Shown: piece after piece, positions 8,881-16,590 of the stretch
Position numbering within the stretch: position 1 is the first letter of the stretch
Layout: the number at the start of each line of letters is the position of its first letter
DNA from: Amycolatopsis japonica
GTDB lineage: Bacteria; Actinomycetota; Actinomycetes; Mycobacteriales; Pseudonocardiaceae
Direction: 5' to 3'
NCBI RefSeq assembly: GCF_000732925.1
Contig: NZ_CP008953.1
Location: 1,426,001-1,490,000, forward strand
DNA length: 64,000 nt
Translations under genes and position numbers: made by a program
The notes under the pieces: generated by a model
Database searches by the model: none
Told to the model about the DNA's origin: nothing
The model's input: the letters and a program-made list of their open reading frames with translations, nothing else

Positions 8881-9452
8881 ACGGGGCGAGGGCGGCAAGG
8901 CCGCGACCTTGAGTAAGTGGTTGAACGTCCGGTATGACGGTCCGAGCAGGCAGGCGTTCGCGGCGAGTGGGTGTGTGCTTCCGGTTGTCATGATTCAATC
9001 TGCCTCAAACATCCGCAGTATGCGAGGGTAAAGGGCGCAGTATTCGTAGAGATCCGCCGGAGTCGCCTTAATCAGGCGGTATCGAGCGGGCTGGTCGACT
9101 GGATCAACGTTGCACCCGAGTGGACGACGCGGTGTCGGCTCAACGGGGGGCACCATTTATCGGCTACCCGGTCCGTGGATTCTTTTCTTGATCATCGCGG
9201 CCCGAGGTCCGGGGTTGGTAGTGCACAGTTCGAGGGGTGGGGTGACTAAGTCGTGGCTCGTACCGCAACGACGTATGTCGAACGCTCCTTTTCTCGTCTC
9301 GTCGAAGGCGAGTCTGCGCACTATTTCTCGGCCGGCACGAAGGAAATCTGGGAACACTGTATTGCTGGGCTGCCGTCATATCGCGCAGAAGGAGAGACGT
9401 CGGCCTGGTGGTCGGGTTCCGCCACCATCAGATGACCAGTGAAAGGCCCATA
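8881..9452. other. Non-coding stretch with no recognised feature
   Basis: This 572-base gap lies between the ZIP-like remnant and the DUF169 gene. Short frames in it have poor codon usage and lack ribosome sites. I see no RNA gene, repeat or strong hairpin. It may be decayed sequence left by rearrangement. Confidence 0.5.
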
Positions 9453-10157
9453 ATGGAGCATGCTCACGCTGCTGCACGAATTACGGAACTGCTTTCGGCG
9501 GATCTGCCGCCGGTGGCGTTGACGTTCACCGACGGTCCACCAGACGGTGTCGCGGTGTCGGCGGAAGCCGTTCCCTCGAGTTGTAACTTCTGGCGGGTCG
9601 CGGAGAAGGGGGTATTTTACGCCTCCGCCGAGCGGCACTTCAACTGCCCGGTCGGGGCGATGGTGATGGGTTTCGAGCTGCCCGAGGCAACAGGGGAGCA
9701 GCTCGGCGGCCTCGTGCAGTCGATGTGCGACGCCCGGTATCTGGATCCTGACGAGGCGGCCAACATCCCCTCGGTGGGAAAGAAGAGCACGGGGATCGTG
9801 TACGGCCCGCTGGCGGAGTTTCCCGTCGAACCCGACCTGATCCTGCTGTGGCTGACGCCGGCGCAGGCGATGATCTACAACGAGGCCGCAGGAAACGCCA
9901 AGTGGACCGCGTCCCCGATGGACGTCTCGGGCCGGCCCGGTTGTGCGGCGCTGCCGCTGGCGCTGAAGAACCAGACACCGCGGATGGCTCTGGGCTGTAT
10001 CGGCATGCGGACGTTCACCGACATCGCCGATGACCGCATCCTCGCCGTGCTGCCCGGCGGCAAGGCGGAGGAGTTCGTGGTGGCGCTGGAGACCACGGTG
10101 ACCGCCAACGCCGAGATGAAGAAGTTCTACGAGACCGCGAAGGCCAGCTTCCTGTGA
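9453..10157 (+). CDS. DUF169 family protein
   Basis: This is a 234-residue soluble protein. ATG 9453 was chosen because GAAAGG lies 6 bases upstream; the frame is open to 9408 without a better start. The sequence LPPVALTF near the N-terminus, CNFWRVAEKGVFYASAERHF, NCPVGAMVMGF and the conserved GRPGCAALPLALKN are typical of the DUF169 family. That family carries several conserved Cys residues and has no established function. The gene sits between the cadCA region and an ArsR regulator and is followed by a strong terminator hairpin, so it is probably its own transcript. A role in metal or thiol chemistry would fit the conserved Cys and the context but is inference. Confidence 0.85.
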   Translation: MEHAHAAARITELLSADLPPVALTFTDGPPDGVAVSAEAVPSSCNFWRVAEKGVFYASAERHFNCPVGAMVMGFELPEATGEQLGGLVQSMCDARYLDPDEAANIPSVGKKSTGIVYGPLAEFPVEPDLILLWLTPAQAMIYNEAAGNAKWTASPMDVSGRPGCAALPLALKNQTPRMALGCIGMRTFTDIADDRILAVLPGGKAEEFVVALETTVTANAEMKKFYETAKASFL

Positions 10158-10192
10158 GCCTGACCGTTCCTTGGTGATGTGCGTCGCGACAG

Positions 10193-10231
10193 CCCCTGCC
10201 GCCGGTGGTTGGACCATTCCGGTGGCAGGGG
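10193..10231 (+). terminator. Intrinsic-terminator-like hairpin after DUF169 gene
   Basis: CCCCTGCCGCCGG and CCGGTGGCAGGGG pair over 13 positions (one G/T mismatch position) around a 13-base loop, 35 bases after the DUF169 stop. No long U tract follows, as is common in high-GC actinomycetes. Confidence 0.65.
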
Positions 10232-10288
10232 TTGTGTGCTGAACCACGGGCCTCGTACGGTCGAACACATCGAAGAACCTGGATCTAG

Positions 10289-10310
10289 TACATCGAGGTC
10301 ACTCGATGTA
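10289..10310. promoter_or_regulatory. Perfect 9-bp palindrome, probable ArsR operator
   Basis: TACATCGAG and CTCGATGTA form a perfect inverted repeat separated by GTCA, ending 10 bases before the arsR start at 10321. Size, symmetry and position suit an ArsR-family operator controlling the arsR-transporter-peptide genes. The TCGA core recurs at the other arsR promoters in this window. Confidence 0.75.
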
Positions 10311-10320
10311 GGGGGCTGAT

Positions 10321-10761
10321 GTGACTCAAAGGGAGCGGACCGTGGTGGTCACCCCGTCCGAGGCCGAGTGTGCCCCGATCCCACCGTCGGGAGTGCCGCT
10401 GTGCAGCGTTCCCTTGACGACGCCGCGGCTGCCCGTCGATGAGGCCAAGCAGATCTCCGTGCTGTTCAAGGCCCTCGGGCACCCGCATCGGGTGCAGCTG
10501 ATAAACCTGCTGGCCCGCCAAAGCACTCCAGTATGCGTCTACGACATCACCATCGCGATGGACCTCGCGCAATCCACCGTGAGCCACCACCTCAAGCAAC
10601 TCGTCTCGGCCGGGCTGCTGCGCCGGGAGCAACGCGGGATCTGGGCCTACTACTCGGTCGACCACGCAGCCACGGCGCACTTGTCCGCGGTGATCGACCT
10701 GGATGTCGCACCGCAGCGGAACGAACTCGACACGGCGGATACGGCCGCCCCAAGAGCCTGA
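10321..10761 (+). CDS. ArsR-family regulator of the peptide-export cassette
   Basis: This 146-residue protein has a central winged-helix domain (ISVLFKALGHPHRVQLINLL, then STVSHHLKQLVSAGLLRREQ). Candidate metal ligands are C17 and C28 in an extended N-terminal arm and C72 in PVCVYDIT. This is not the usual CxC site, because the second Cys is replaced by Tyr, so the inducing ion cannot be assigned. The GTG start lies just after the perfect palindrome at 10289-10310. The small membrane protein, ABC transporter and two peptide genes follow on the same strand with short gaps, so they are its likely targets. Confidence 0.88.
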   Translation: MTQRERTVVVTPSEAECAPIPPSGVPLCSVPLTTPRLPVDEAKQISVLFKALGHPHRVQLINLLARQSTPVCVYDITIAMDLAQSTVSHHLKQLVSAGLLRREQRGIWAYYSVDHAATAHLSAVIDLDVAPQRNELDTADTAAPRA

Positions 10762-10791
10762 ACGATCTTGGCAGTGCTGGGGAGGGAACCG

Positions 10792-10974
10792 TTGGGGGAG
10801 AACAAGAAACGCACCGTGTTCACCGATGAAGGCGCCCGGGTGCTCACGGGTCGTGAACGCGACATCCTCCCGCCCGCCGTGCGGACGAGGGCGCTGCGGT
10901 CGCTGTGGGTGTTGCTGATGGTCGCCGCGGCCTGCCTCGGAGTTCTGGCGATCCTGATCGGGCGGCTGCTGTGA
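10792..10974 (+). CDS. Small single-pass membrane protein preceding the exporter
   Basis: This 60-residue protein starts at TTG 10792, with GGGAGG six bases upstream; an in-frame TTG at 10768 is less likely. The N-terminal 35 residues are charged (ENKKRTVFTDEGARVLTG), and the C-terminal 22 form one membrane helix (LWVLLMVAAACLGVLAILIG). Its stop overlaps the start of the C39 transporter (GTGA), which implies coupled translation. It could be an accessory subunit of the exporter or an immunity-type protein; neither can be shown from sequence. Confidence 0.7.
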   Translation: MGENKKRTVFTDEGARVLTGRERDILPPAVRTRALRSLWVLLMVAAACLGVLAILIGRLL

Positions 10975-13253
10975 CACGCACGGGATCCCTTACCCGGCCG
11001 CGCAGCCGGGTACCGCTGGTGCTGCAGTCCAGCAACGCCGAATGCGGTCTCGCGTGCTTGTCGATGATCCTGGGCTATCACCGGCGGCCCACTCCGGTGC
11101 GGGAACTGCGCGAGCTGAGCGCCCCGGGGAGAGACGGAGTCAGTGCGGGCGGGCTGCTGCGCGCCGGCCGAGCCTGCGGGCTGCGGATGAAGGGGTACGC
11201 CGCCTCACCCGAGGCATTCGGGACCGTCGGGCTGCCCGCGATCGCGCACTGGGAGGGCAACCATTTCGTTGTCGTGGAACGGTTGTCACCACGACGGGTC
11301 GACATCGTGGACCCTCGCCGCGGACGTCGGCGCCTGACGTCTGAGGAGTTCCGTAACGGGCTGGGACGGGCGGTGCTCAGCGCTGGGCCCGGCGACGAGT
11401 TCGCACCGCGATCGGCGCCCGGGGAGCCGTTCTGGCGCACCTACGCGCGGTCGCTGTGGCAACTGCCCGGCACGGTGGCGCTGCTGTTGCAGGTGCTCGC
11501 GGTCAGCATCGTCGCTCAGGCGCTGGTGGTGGCGATGCCGCTGGCCACCCGCACCGTCGTCGACGATCTGCCGGCGTTGCGGTCCACCGAGCTGTTACCG
11601 CTGATGGGCATCGGTATCGCGGTGGTCGCCGTGGCGCAGCTGATCACCACCTTGCTCAGATCGTCGCTGCTGGTTCATCTGCAAGGCCGCCTCGACACCG
11701 CCGCGCTGCTCGGGTTCAGCGCGCACCTGTTCCGGTTGCCGCTGCGGTTCTTCGAACAGCGCAGCACCGGCGACCTGGTCACCCGCTTCGGCAGCATCGC
11801 GATGCTGCGCGACCTGATGACCGGCCAGACCCTCGGATCCTTGCTGGACGCCGTGCTGGTTCTGGGCTACCTCGGTGTGCTGGCCGCCCTCGACCTGCCG
11901 GTCGCGCTAGCGGTGCTCGGGGTGCTGGCCGCCGTGGTGGTGCTGCTGATCGCCACGACCCGCTCGGTCCGGGAACGGATGGCCGCGGACCTGGCCACCC
12001 AAGCCGAGACCCAGGGGTATCTCGTCGAGTCCCTGGAAGGGATCGCCACCTACAAGGCCGCGGCGGCCGAAGACCGCGCGCTGGGCCGCCTGGGACACCT
12101 GCTGTCCGGCTGGATGAGCGCCACCTTGGGCCGGACCTACCTCGCCGCGGTCGTCGACGCCGTCACCACGGCGCTGCGGGTGCTGACACCGCTGCTGGTG
12201 CTGTGGCTGTGCGCGACCCGCGTTCTCGCCGGCACCATGACACCCGGCACCATGCTGGCGGTCGCCTGGCTCGCCTCGGCCATCGTGTCCCCGCTGGCGA
12301 CCGTGGTGGCCAACGGGCAACGCCTGCAACTGGCCGGTGCCCAGCTGCAACGACTCGCCGACGTCCTGGACAGCCCACCCGAGCGCAGCGACCCCGCCGC
12401 CGCGGGCCACCGGCTCGACGGCCGGATCGACCTCGAACAGGTCGGCTTCCGCTACGACCTCTACAGCCCGCCCGTCCTGCACGACATCAGCGTCCGTGTC
12501 CAGCCCGGTGAGAAGGTCGCCGTCGTCGGTGCCACCGGCTCGGGCAAGACCACCCTCGGCATGGTGCTGCTCGGCCTCTACAGCCCCACCAGCGGCCACA
12601 TCAGCTTCGACGGCATCGGCGCCGCTGATCTCGATCCCCGCGCGCTGCGCGCGCAGATCGGTGTCGTGCCGCAGGAACCGTTCGTGTTCGCCGGCACCAT
12701 CGCCGACAACATCACCTTGCGCGACACCACCGTTCCCACCGAGGAGATCGAACGCGCGGCACGGCTGGCGTGCCTGCACGAGGAGATCGCCGCGATGCCG
12801 ATGGGCTACCGCACCCAGCTCGCCCAACGCGGCAGCGGACTCTCGGGCGGACAACGGCAACGACTCGCTCTCGCCCGCGCCCTCGTGCGCGAACCGCGGA
12901 TCCTGCTGCTGGACGAGGCCACCAGCCATCTCGACGCGGCCACCGAAGCAAGCATCCACCACAACCTCGCCGGACTGCGCTGCGTGCAGATCGTCATCGC
13001 CCATCGGCTCAGCACCGTCCGCGACGCCGATCAGATCCTCGTCCTGCACCACGGCCGCATCGCCGAACACGGCACCCACACCGACTTGCTCGCTCACGGC
13101 GAGCACTACGCCCGGCTTGTCGCCGCCCAGATCGACCAGGCACCCAACGGCCGTGGCACCGGCGTCACCGTCGAACCGGTCACTCCGGTTTCCCAGCTCA
13201 CCGCTCCTGCTGGCGGCGAGAACCACACACCACCAGATACCGGAAGGAGGTGA
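10971..13253 (+). CDS. Peptidase-containing ABC exporter (C39 peptidase, membrane domain, ATPase)
   Basis: This is a 760-residue exporter of the PCAT type, which cleaves double-glycine leaders and exports the released peptide. The GTG start overlaps the preceding stop. The C39 domain (about 15-140) has the active Cys in QSSNAECGLACLSMILGYH (C25), His in NHFVVVE (H98) and Asp in IVDPRRGRR (D114), so the catalytic triad appears complete. A six-helix membrane domain covers about 165-450. The ATPase has GATGSGKTT near 520, a Q-loop VPQEPFVF, the signature LSGGQRQR near 623 and LLLDEATSHLD. Two double-glycine peptide genes follow directly and are the obvious substrates. No lanthipeptide synthetase, radical SAM or other modifying enzyme is adjacent. 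Confidence 0.93.
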   Translation: MTRTGSLTRPRSRVPLVLQSSNAECGLACLSMILGYHRRPTPVRELRELSAPGRDGVSAGGLLRAGRACGLRMKGYAASPEAFGTVGLPAIAHWEGNHFVVVERLSPRRVDIVDPRRGRRRLTSEEFRNGLGRAVLSAGPGDEFAPRSAPGEPFWRTYARSLWQLPGTVALLLQVLAVSIVAQALVVAMPLATRTVVDDLPALRSTELLPLMGIGIAVVAVAQLITTLLRSSLLVHLQGRLDTAALLGFSAHLFRLPLRFFEQRSTGDLVTRFGSIAMLRDLMTGQTLGSLLDAVLVLGYLGVLAALDLPVALAVLGVLAAVVVLLIATTRSVRERMAADLATQAETQGYLVESLEGIATYKAAAAEDRALGRLGHLLSGWMSATLGRTYLAAVVDAVTTALRVLTPLLVLWLCATRVLAGTMTPGTMLAVAWLASAIVSPLATVVANGQRLQLAGAQLQRLADVLDSPPERSDPAAAGHRLDGRIDLEQVGFRYDLYSPPVLHDISVRVQPGEKVAVVGATGSGKTTLGMVLLGLYSPTSGHISFDGIGAADLDPRALRAQIGVVPQEPFVFAGTIADNITLRDTTVPTEEIERAARLACLHEEIAAMPMGYRTQLAQRGSGLSGGQRQRLALARALVREPRILLLDEATSHLDAATEASIHHNLAGLRCVQIVIAHRLSTVRDADQILVLHHGRIAEHGTHTDLLAHGEHYARLVAAQIDQAPNGRGTGVTVEPVTPVSQLTAPAGGENHTPPDTGRR

Positions 13254-13259
13254 ACCACC

Positions 13260-13376
13260 ATGGAAGACACCATCGTCACGCCCGAACTCACCGAAGCCGA
13301 ACTCGAGGAGATTCAGGGCGGCCACAACGGCGGCCCGTGCTGCGTCCTGACCGCGGACGGCGGCTGCGGCTGCTGA
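13260..13376 (+). CDS. Double-glycine Cys-rich precursor peptide 1, 38 aa
   Basis: A near-perfect ribosome site (GGAAGGAGGTGA) lies 8 bases before ATG 13260. The peptide has a 21-residue acidic leader ending in ELEEIQGG, the classical C39 cleavage signal. The 17-residue core is HNGGPCCVLTADGGCGC, with four Cys and one His. The gene lies 6 bases after the exporter and is followed by a 20-bp hairpin. With no modification enzyme nearby, the product may be secreted with free thiols or disulfides. Cys and His spacing and the ArsR context suggest metal binding, but a bacteriocin role is equally possible. It is similar in leader, but not core, to peptide 2. Confidence 0.85.
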   Translation: MEDTIVTPELTEAELEEIQGGHNGGPCCVLTADGGCGC

Positions 13377-13390
13377 CCCGTTGAGGAGAA

Positions 13391-13437
13391 CCGGGTGGTG
13401 GGCGGGCCAGTCGTACCCTGGCCCGCCCACCACCCGG
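13391..13437 (+). terminator. 20-bp perfect hairpin after peptide 1
   Basis: CCGGGTGGTGGGCGGGCCAG (13391-13410) pairs perfectly with 13418-13437 around the loop TCGTACC, starting 14 bases after the peptide 1 stop. It could terminate or attenuate transcription or protect the 3' end of the mRNA. A second hairpin with the same architecture follows peptide 2. Confidence 0.75.
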
Positions 13438-13624
13438 CCATCTCACGCCCGCCACCACAGCGGGCGCAACAGTCATCCTGCCGTGAAACCCGATCGGCCG
13501 CGTAACCGTTGTACGCCGGATGCCCGGCGCACGAGCGGGGGGCCACCGGCCTGTCGCGGGTTCTCGACGCTCACGCCACACCCGGCGCTGAGACCGCATC
13601 AGCACGCGACAGGAGGTGACACAC

Positions 13625-13750
13625 ATGGAGATCACGACTGCCCCGCCGCAGGAACTCACCGAGACCGAACTCGACGAGATCCAGGGCGGCCAGGGCGCGC
13701 AGGTATGCGCGAGCAGCGTGGACGGTGACTGCATCTGCAAGCCCGAATAG
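13625..13750 (+). CDS. Double-glycine Cys-rich precursor peptide 2, 41 aa
   Basis: AGGAGGTGA precedes ATG 13625 by 6 bases. The leader (MEITTAPPQELTETELDEI, then QGG) closely matches that of peptide 1 (ELTEAELEEIQGG). The 19-residue core is QGAQVCASSVDGDCICKPE, with three Cys including a C-x-C. Gene plus following hairpin looks like a diverged tandem copy of the peptide 1 unit: leader and hairpin architecture are kept, while the core differs. It lies 248 bases after peptide 1, so a separate transcript or readthrough past the first hairpin is needed. It is the likely second substrate of the C39 exporter. Confidence 0.83.
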   Translation: MEITTAPPQELTETELDEIQGGQGAQVCASSVDGDCICKPE

Positions 13751-13785
13751 ACGCTGGCGTCCGCGATGACCGCGGACGGATGAAC

Positions 13786-13828
13786 GTGTGGTGAGCGGAC
13801 CAGTCTTACCCTGGTCCGCTCACCACAC
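13786..13828 (+). terminator. 18-bp perfect hairpin after peptide 2
   Basis: GTGTGGTGAGCGGACCAG pairs perfectly with CTGGTCCGCTCACCACAC around the loop TCTTACC. Relative to the hairpin after peptide 1, several stem positions differ but pairing is kept, and the loop differs at one base. It also lies 36 bases after the stop and about 75 bases from the 3' end of the convergent merB-like gene, so it may serve both strands. Confidence 0.75.
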
Positions 13829-13904
13829 CCATCTCACGCCCGCGCGAACAGGCGCAGTACGCATCTTGCCGCGAAACCCGTTCGCACCGCTGACCGAGCC
13901 CGGT

Positions 13905-14852
13905 TCAGGCCAGCAGCGAGCCGAAGATCGCACGCCCCAGCCGGCCCGCCTCGACCACGCCGAGAATCGACCCCTGAACGTCGGGATGTGCCGCGGCCCA
14001 GTTCGCGGCGTCAGCGTGACTGGTGAAGAAGTTCAGGTGGTCGCAGCACACCTCCGCGGCCGGCCCCGCGTCACAGCCAGCGCCGACGAAGACCACCGCC
14101 GTCGACGGCTCGGCCCCGGGACATCCGCCGCGTACCGTGACGACGACTTCGGCGCCGTCGGGTGTGGTCGAGACGATTTCCGCGTCCGTGGCCAGCATCG
14201 CCGGGATCCCGAGAGCGTCGACCGCGCACATCGCGAACACCGGCACACCACCCGCCGGTGTGACCCGATGCCGGGTCGGGAGTGCCGAAAACGGATAAGC
14301 GGCCATGATGCACCCGGCCTCGTCCAACCGGAGAAAGTCGCCGCTATGCAACGCGGCCAGCACCTGCGAGACGGTGGTCGAGGACTCCGCGGCCACCCGA
14401 GCCAACTCGTCCGTCGTCGGCGGACGCCCCGTCGCGGCGAAGGAACGCATAACCGCCTGCTGAATCGCCCGCTGTCCCCGTTCTTCAGGGGCTAGGCGTC
14501 GCTGCCCGTCGACACCCAAGACCTCGCGCAGCCGCGGTGACAGGCTCGCACCCGCCTGGACGAGCGCGGCGACCAAGGCTGCCTTCGATGGCGCAGGCCG
14601 CGCCTGGCCGTCCTCGCCACGGAACAGCCGACACGACACACTCGGCTGTGAACCCTGCTCGGCGAACGGGTCGATCCCGTTCACCAGCAGGGTCGGCGAC
14701 CCACGCATTCCCTCACGTTCGGCCTGCCCCAGGTCGAGGACCTCGCGGTGAATCACCCTGACGCCTTGGCGATCGGCGAGCACGATCCGCAGCAAGTCGT
14801 CCATGAGTGCAACATTTGGGCAGCCCGGAACCGACAGTACGACCAATTCCAT
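13905..14852 (-). CDS. merB: Thioredoxin-like domain fused to MerB organomercurial lyase
   Basis: This is a 315-residue protein. ATG 14852 has GAGGAC 7 bases upstream; the frame is open to 14930. Residues 1-105 form a thioredoxin-like domain with VPGCPNV near the start and RGSPTLLVNG, the cis-Pro position; only one Cys is present at the redox site. After a winged-helix segment (PPTTDELARVAAESSTTVSQ) comes the alkylmercury lyase domain. It has FAMCAVDALGIP (equivalent of MerB C96 and D99) and VCCDHLNFFTSHADAANW (C159 region), so the catalytic Cys-Cys-Asp set is present. MerB protonolyses carbon-mercury bonds to release Hg(II). No merA reductase is in the window. The gene is divergent from merR across a MerR operator. 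Confidence 0.85.
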   Translation of the reverse strand: MELVVLSVPGCPNVALMDDLLRIVLADRQGVRVIHREVLDLGQAEREGMRGSPTLLVNGIDPFAEQGSQPSVSCRLFRGEDGQARPAPSKAALVAALVQAGASLSPRLREVLGVDGQRRLAPEERGQRAIQQAVMRSFAATGRPPTTDELARVAAESSTTVSQVLAALHSGDFLRLDEAGCIMAAYPFSALPTRHRVTPAGGVPVFAMCAVDALGIPAMLATDAEIVSTTPDGAEVVVTVRGGCPGAEPSTAVVFVGAGCDAGPAAEVCCDHLNFFTSHADAANWAAAHPDVQGSILGVVEAGRLGRAIFGSLLA

Positions 14853-14905
14853 GACACCCGTCCTCTGTTGCCCTGCACGTGCGGTGAACTCGATGACGAC
14901 CGTAA

Positions 14906-14927
14906 ACCTTCCCCTCGACTGGAAGGT
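14906..14927. promoter_or_regulatory. MerR-type operator between merB and merR genes
   Basis: ACCTTCC, eight bases and GGAAGGT form a perfect inverted repeat, the signature of MerR-family operators. On the minus strand it sits between TTGACC and TTTACG with a long spacer (about 19 bp), as expected for MerR-activated promoters, and points at the merB-like gene. Confidence 0.85.
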
Positions 14928-14947
14928 CAAGGCGTAGAGTCGGCACC

Positions 14948-15343
14948 ATGCGCATCGGCGAACTCGCCCGGACCGCAGCGGTCAGCACCAAGACGATCCG
15001 GTATTACGAGCAGGCCGGCCTGCTGCCTGAACCGCCTCGCACCTCCAGCGGCTATCGCGACTACGACCCCGATACCGCGCACCGGCTCGAGTTCATCCGC
15101 ACCGCCCAGGCCGCAGGACTCTCCCTGACCGAGATCCGGGACATCCTCGCTATCCGAGACACCGGTCAAGCCCCGTGCGACCACGTCGGCGAACTCATCG
15201 ACCGCCACCTCAGCAACGTCCGCCGCCGCATCGCCGACCTGCGCACGACCGAGCAGGACCTGCACCAGCTCAAAGCACGAGCCAGCACCTACAGATCCGC
15301 CTCCTGCACCAGCACCACCGTCTGCGGCATCTTCACCCGCTGA
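14948..15343 (+). CDS. merR: MerR-family heavy-metal-responsive regulator
   Basis: This 131-residue protein has an N-terminal MerR winged helix (MRIGELARTAAVSTKTIRYY, then EQAGLLPEP), a dimerisation helix and Cys ligands. These are one Cys in QAPCDHV at the start of the long helix and two near the end in SCTSTTVCGIF. That arrangement recalls the C82/C117/C126 site of Hg(II)-MerR, but related Cd/Pb sensors share it. Binding at the palindrome 21 bases upstream would control both its own gene and the divergent merB fusion. Hg is favoured because the neighbour is MerB. Confidence 0.85.
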   Translation: MRIGELARTAAVSTKTIRYYEQAGLLPEPPRTSSGYRDYDPDTAHRLEFIRTAQAAGLSLTEIRDILAIRDTGQAPCDHVGELIDRHLSNVRRRIADLRTTEQDLHQLKARASTYRSASCTSTTVCGIFTR

Positions 15344-15474
15344 GAATCCAGGAAGAACCGGGTCAGGCCAGCCGTGACGGCGACCCGCCGCGTTGTTCAA
15401 GCCACGTTGCAAGGGCGTGCGTGCCGGAGCGGCGGGCGGCGTCGAGCGGGTTCCCACCGCCTCTTGCTAACCGC

Positions 15475-16014
15475 CTAGATCGGCTCGATCTCGCCATTCC
15501 GGTTGGCCATAGTGAGTTGGGTGAGGTGAAACTCGAAATGCTGTGCCGGGAAGCGGTAGACATCGGCGAGGGTCATGTACTCGGTGAAAAAGGGATCCCA
15601 GCGTTCGGGGTAGTACATGCCCCGGGCCAGAGCGGCCTCGGTTTCGGTGTCGAGGCGCAGGTGGAGCCGGGCGACGGTCCGGTCGCAGAGATGTTTCATG
15701 GCTCGGCGGCTGAGCGTGTTCCCGGCGAACCGAGAGCTGAGGTAGTTGACGGCGTCGAAGGGCCGGGTACCGGCGTTGAGCAGGCGGGCGTAACCGTGGC
15801 TGATTGCTGGTGGGAGGCGGCCAAGCAGGCCGACGAGATTCAGCAGGGCGCGCATGATGAGAAAGCCGAGAAGCATGTGGAACAGCAGTTGCCGGTTGGT
15901 CCAGCGGGTGCCGTTCGACTGGCGGCGCAGATCGTCGTCGCTCGCCTCGGCGAGAAGCCGCTCGAAGGTGAGGCGAACGCGTTCCCAGTCCTGGTGAACC
16001 GCCTGCCGGTCCAT
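15475..16014 (-). CDS. DinB-superfamily protein downstream of arsR
   Basis: This 179-residue four-helix protein keeps the three histidines expected of a DinB metal site: H46 (LLFHMLLGF) and H159/H163 (QHFEFHLTQL). DinB-superfamily enzymes in actinobacteria include mycothiol-dependent transferases and isomerases. The gene starts 41 bases after the arsR at 16056 on the same strand, so it is probably co-transcribed with it and arsenic-inducible. A role in forming or resolving arsenic-thiol adducts is an attractive inference, given the arsC genes on the other side of arsR. No ribosome site stands out before ATG 16014. Confidence 0.75.
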   Translation of the reverse strand: MDRQAVHQDWERVRLTFERLLAEASDDDLRRQSNGTRWTNRQLLFHMLLGFLIMRALLNLVGLLGRLPPAISHGYARLLNAGTRPFDAVNYLSSRFAGNTLSRRAMKHLCDRTVARLHLRLDTETEAALARGMYYPERWDPFFTEYMTLADVYRFPAQHFEFHLTQLTMANRNGEIEPI

Positions 16015-16055
16015 GGTCCCAGTGTGCGCCCGGCGGATTCCGTTCCGCTAGGTGT

Positions 16056-16466
16056 TCAGCACCGCGACGTGTTGTCTGCCTTGGACAAACGGGCGGACCG
16101 GTCGGCGAGCGGCCCGCCGGGACGCAGCAGGGTTTCCAAGGTCTCGAGCGGTTCGGGGACGACGGTGTACCAGCTCCAGGTGCCGCGCCGTTCCCGCTCG
16201 AGGATGCCCGCAGACACCAGGACGCGCAGGTGATGGCTCAGCGACGGTTGCGGCATGTCGAACTCTTCGGCCAGGTCGCAGAAGCACGCCTCGCCGCCGG
16301 GGGAGTACCGCACCAGCGACAACAGGCGGATCCGCACCGGATCTGAGAGGGCCTTGAACAGCTTCGCGGCCGTCTCGGCGTCGGCGGGGTCGACGACCGC
16401 GGCAGGCTCGGCCATCAGCAGGGTCACCGGGACCGGCTTTCGGGTGCGGCCGTTCTCGTTCGCCAT
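16056..16466 (-). CDS. arsR: ArsR-family arsenic sensor of the arsC-arsC-acr3-arsO operon
   Basis: This 136-residue winged-helix repressor has the helix motif EACFCDL with C61 and C63, the CxC pair that binds As(III) in classical ArsR, plus a final C136. The recognition helix is QPSLSHHLRVLVSAGILERE. It is divergent from the arsC-arsC-acr3-arsO operon across a 124-base region with a strong promoter. It probably represses both that operon and its own arsR-dinB transcript. Confidence 0.9.
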   Translation of the reverse strand: MANENGRTRKPVPVTLLMAEPAAVVDPADAETAAKLFKALSDPVRIRLLSLVRYSPGGEACFCDLAEEFDMPQPSLSHHLRVLVSAGILERERRGTWSWYTVVPEPLETLETLLRPGGPLADRSARLSKADNTSRC

Positions 16467-16515
16467 GTGTCCCTCCTTCGCGCCGGGTGGCTGCGGGGCC
16501 GAGCATACCGCTGAA

Positions 16516-16572
16516 TTGACAAACCTCGATCCACGCTATTCAATTGCATCGGCAGACTTCGATCCAGCCGTC
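16516..16572 (+). promoter_or_regulatory. Promoter and putative ArsR sites for the ars operon
   Basis: TTGACA (16516-16521) is followed after 15-17 bases by TATTCAAT, a good -35/-10 pair pointing at arsC. Two direct repeats of TCGATCCA (near 16526 and 16560) flank the -10 region and are candidate ArsR half-sites. Confidence 0.6.
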
Positions 16573-16590
16573 CTGTCCAGAGGAGATGCC

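Noticed and set aside
9253..9435. 60-codon frame before the DUF169 gene
   Set aside because: No ribosome site, ordinary composition, and it overlaps the promoter region of the next gene.
10971..13828. Lanthipeptide or other modified RiPP cluster
   Set aside because: Leaders resemble those of lanthipeptides, but no LanM, LanB/C, radical SAM or YcaO gene is present nearby.
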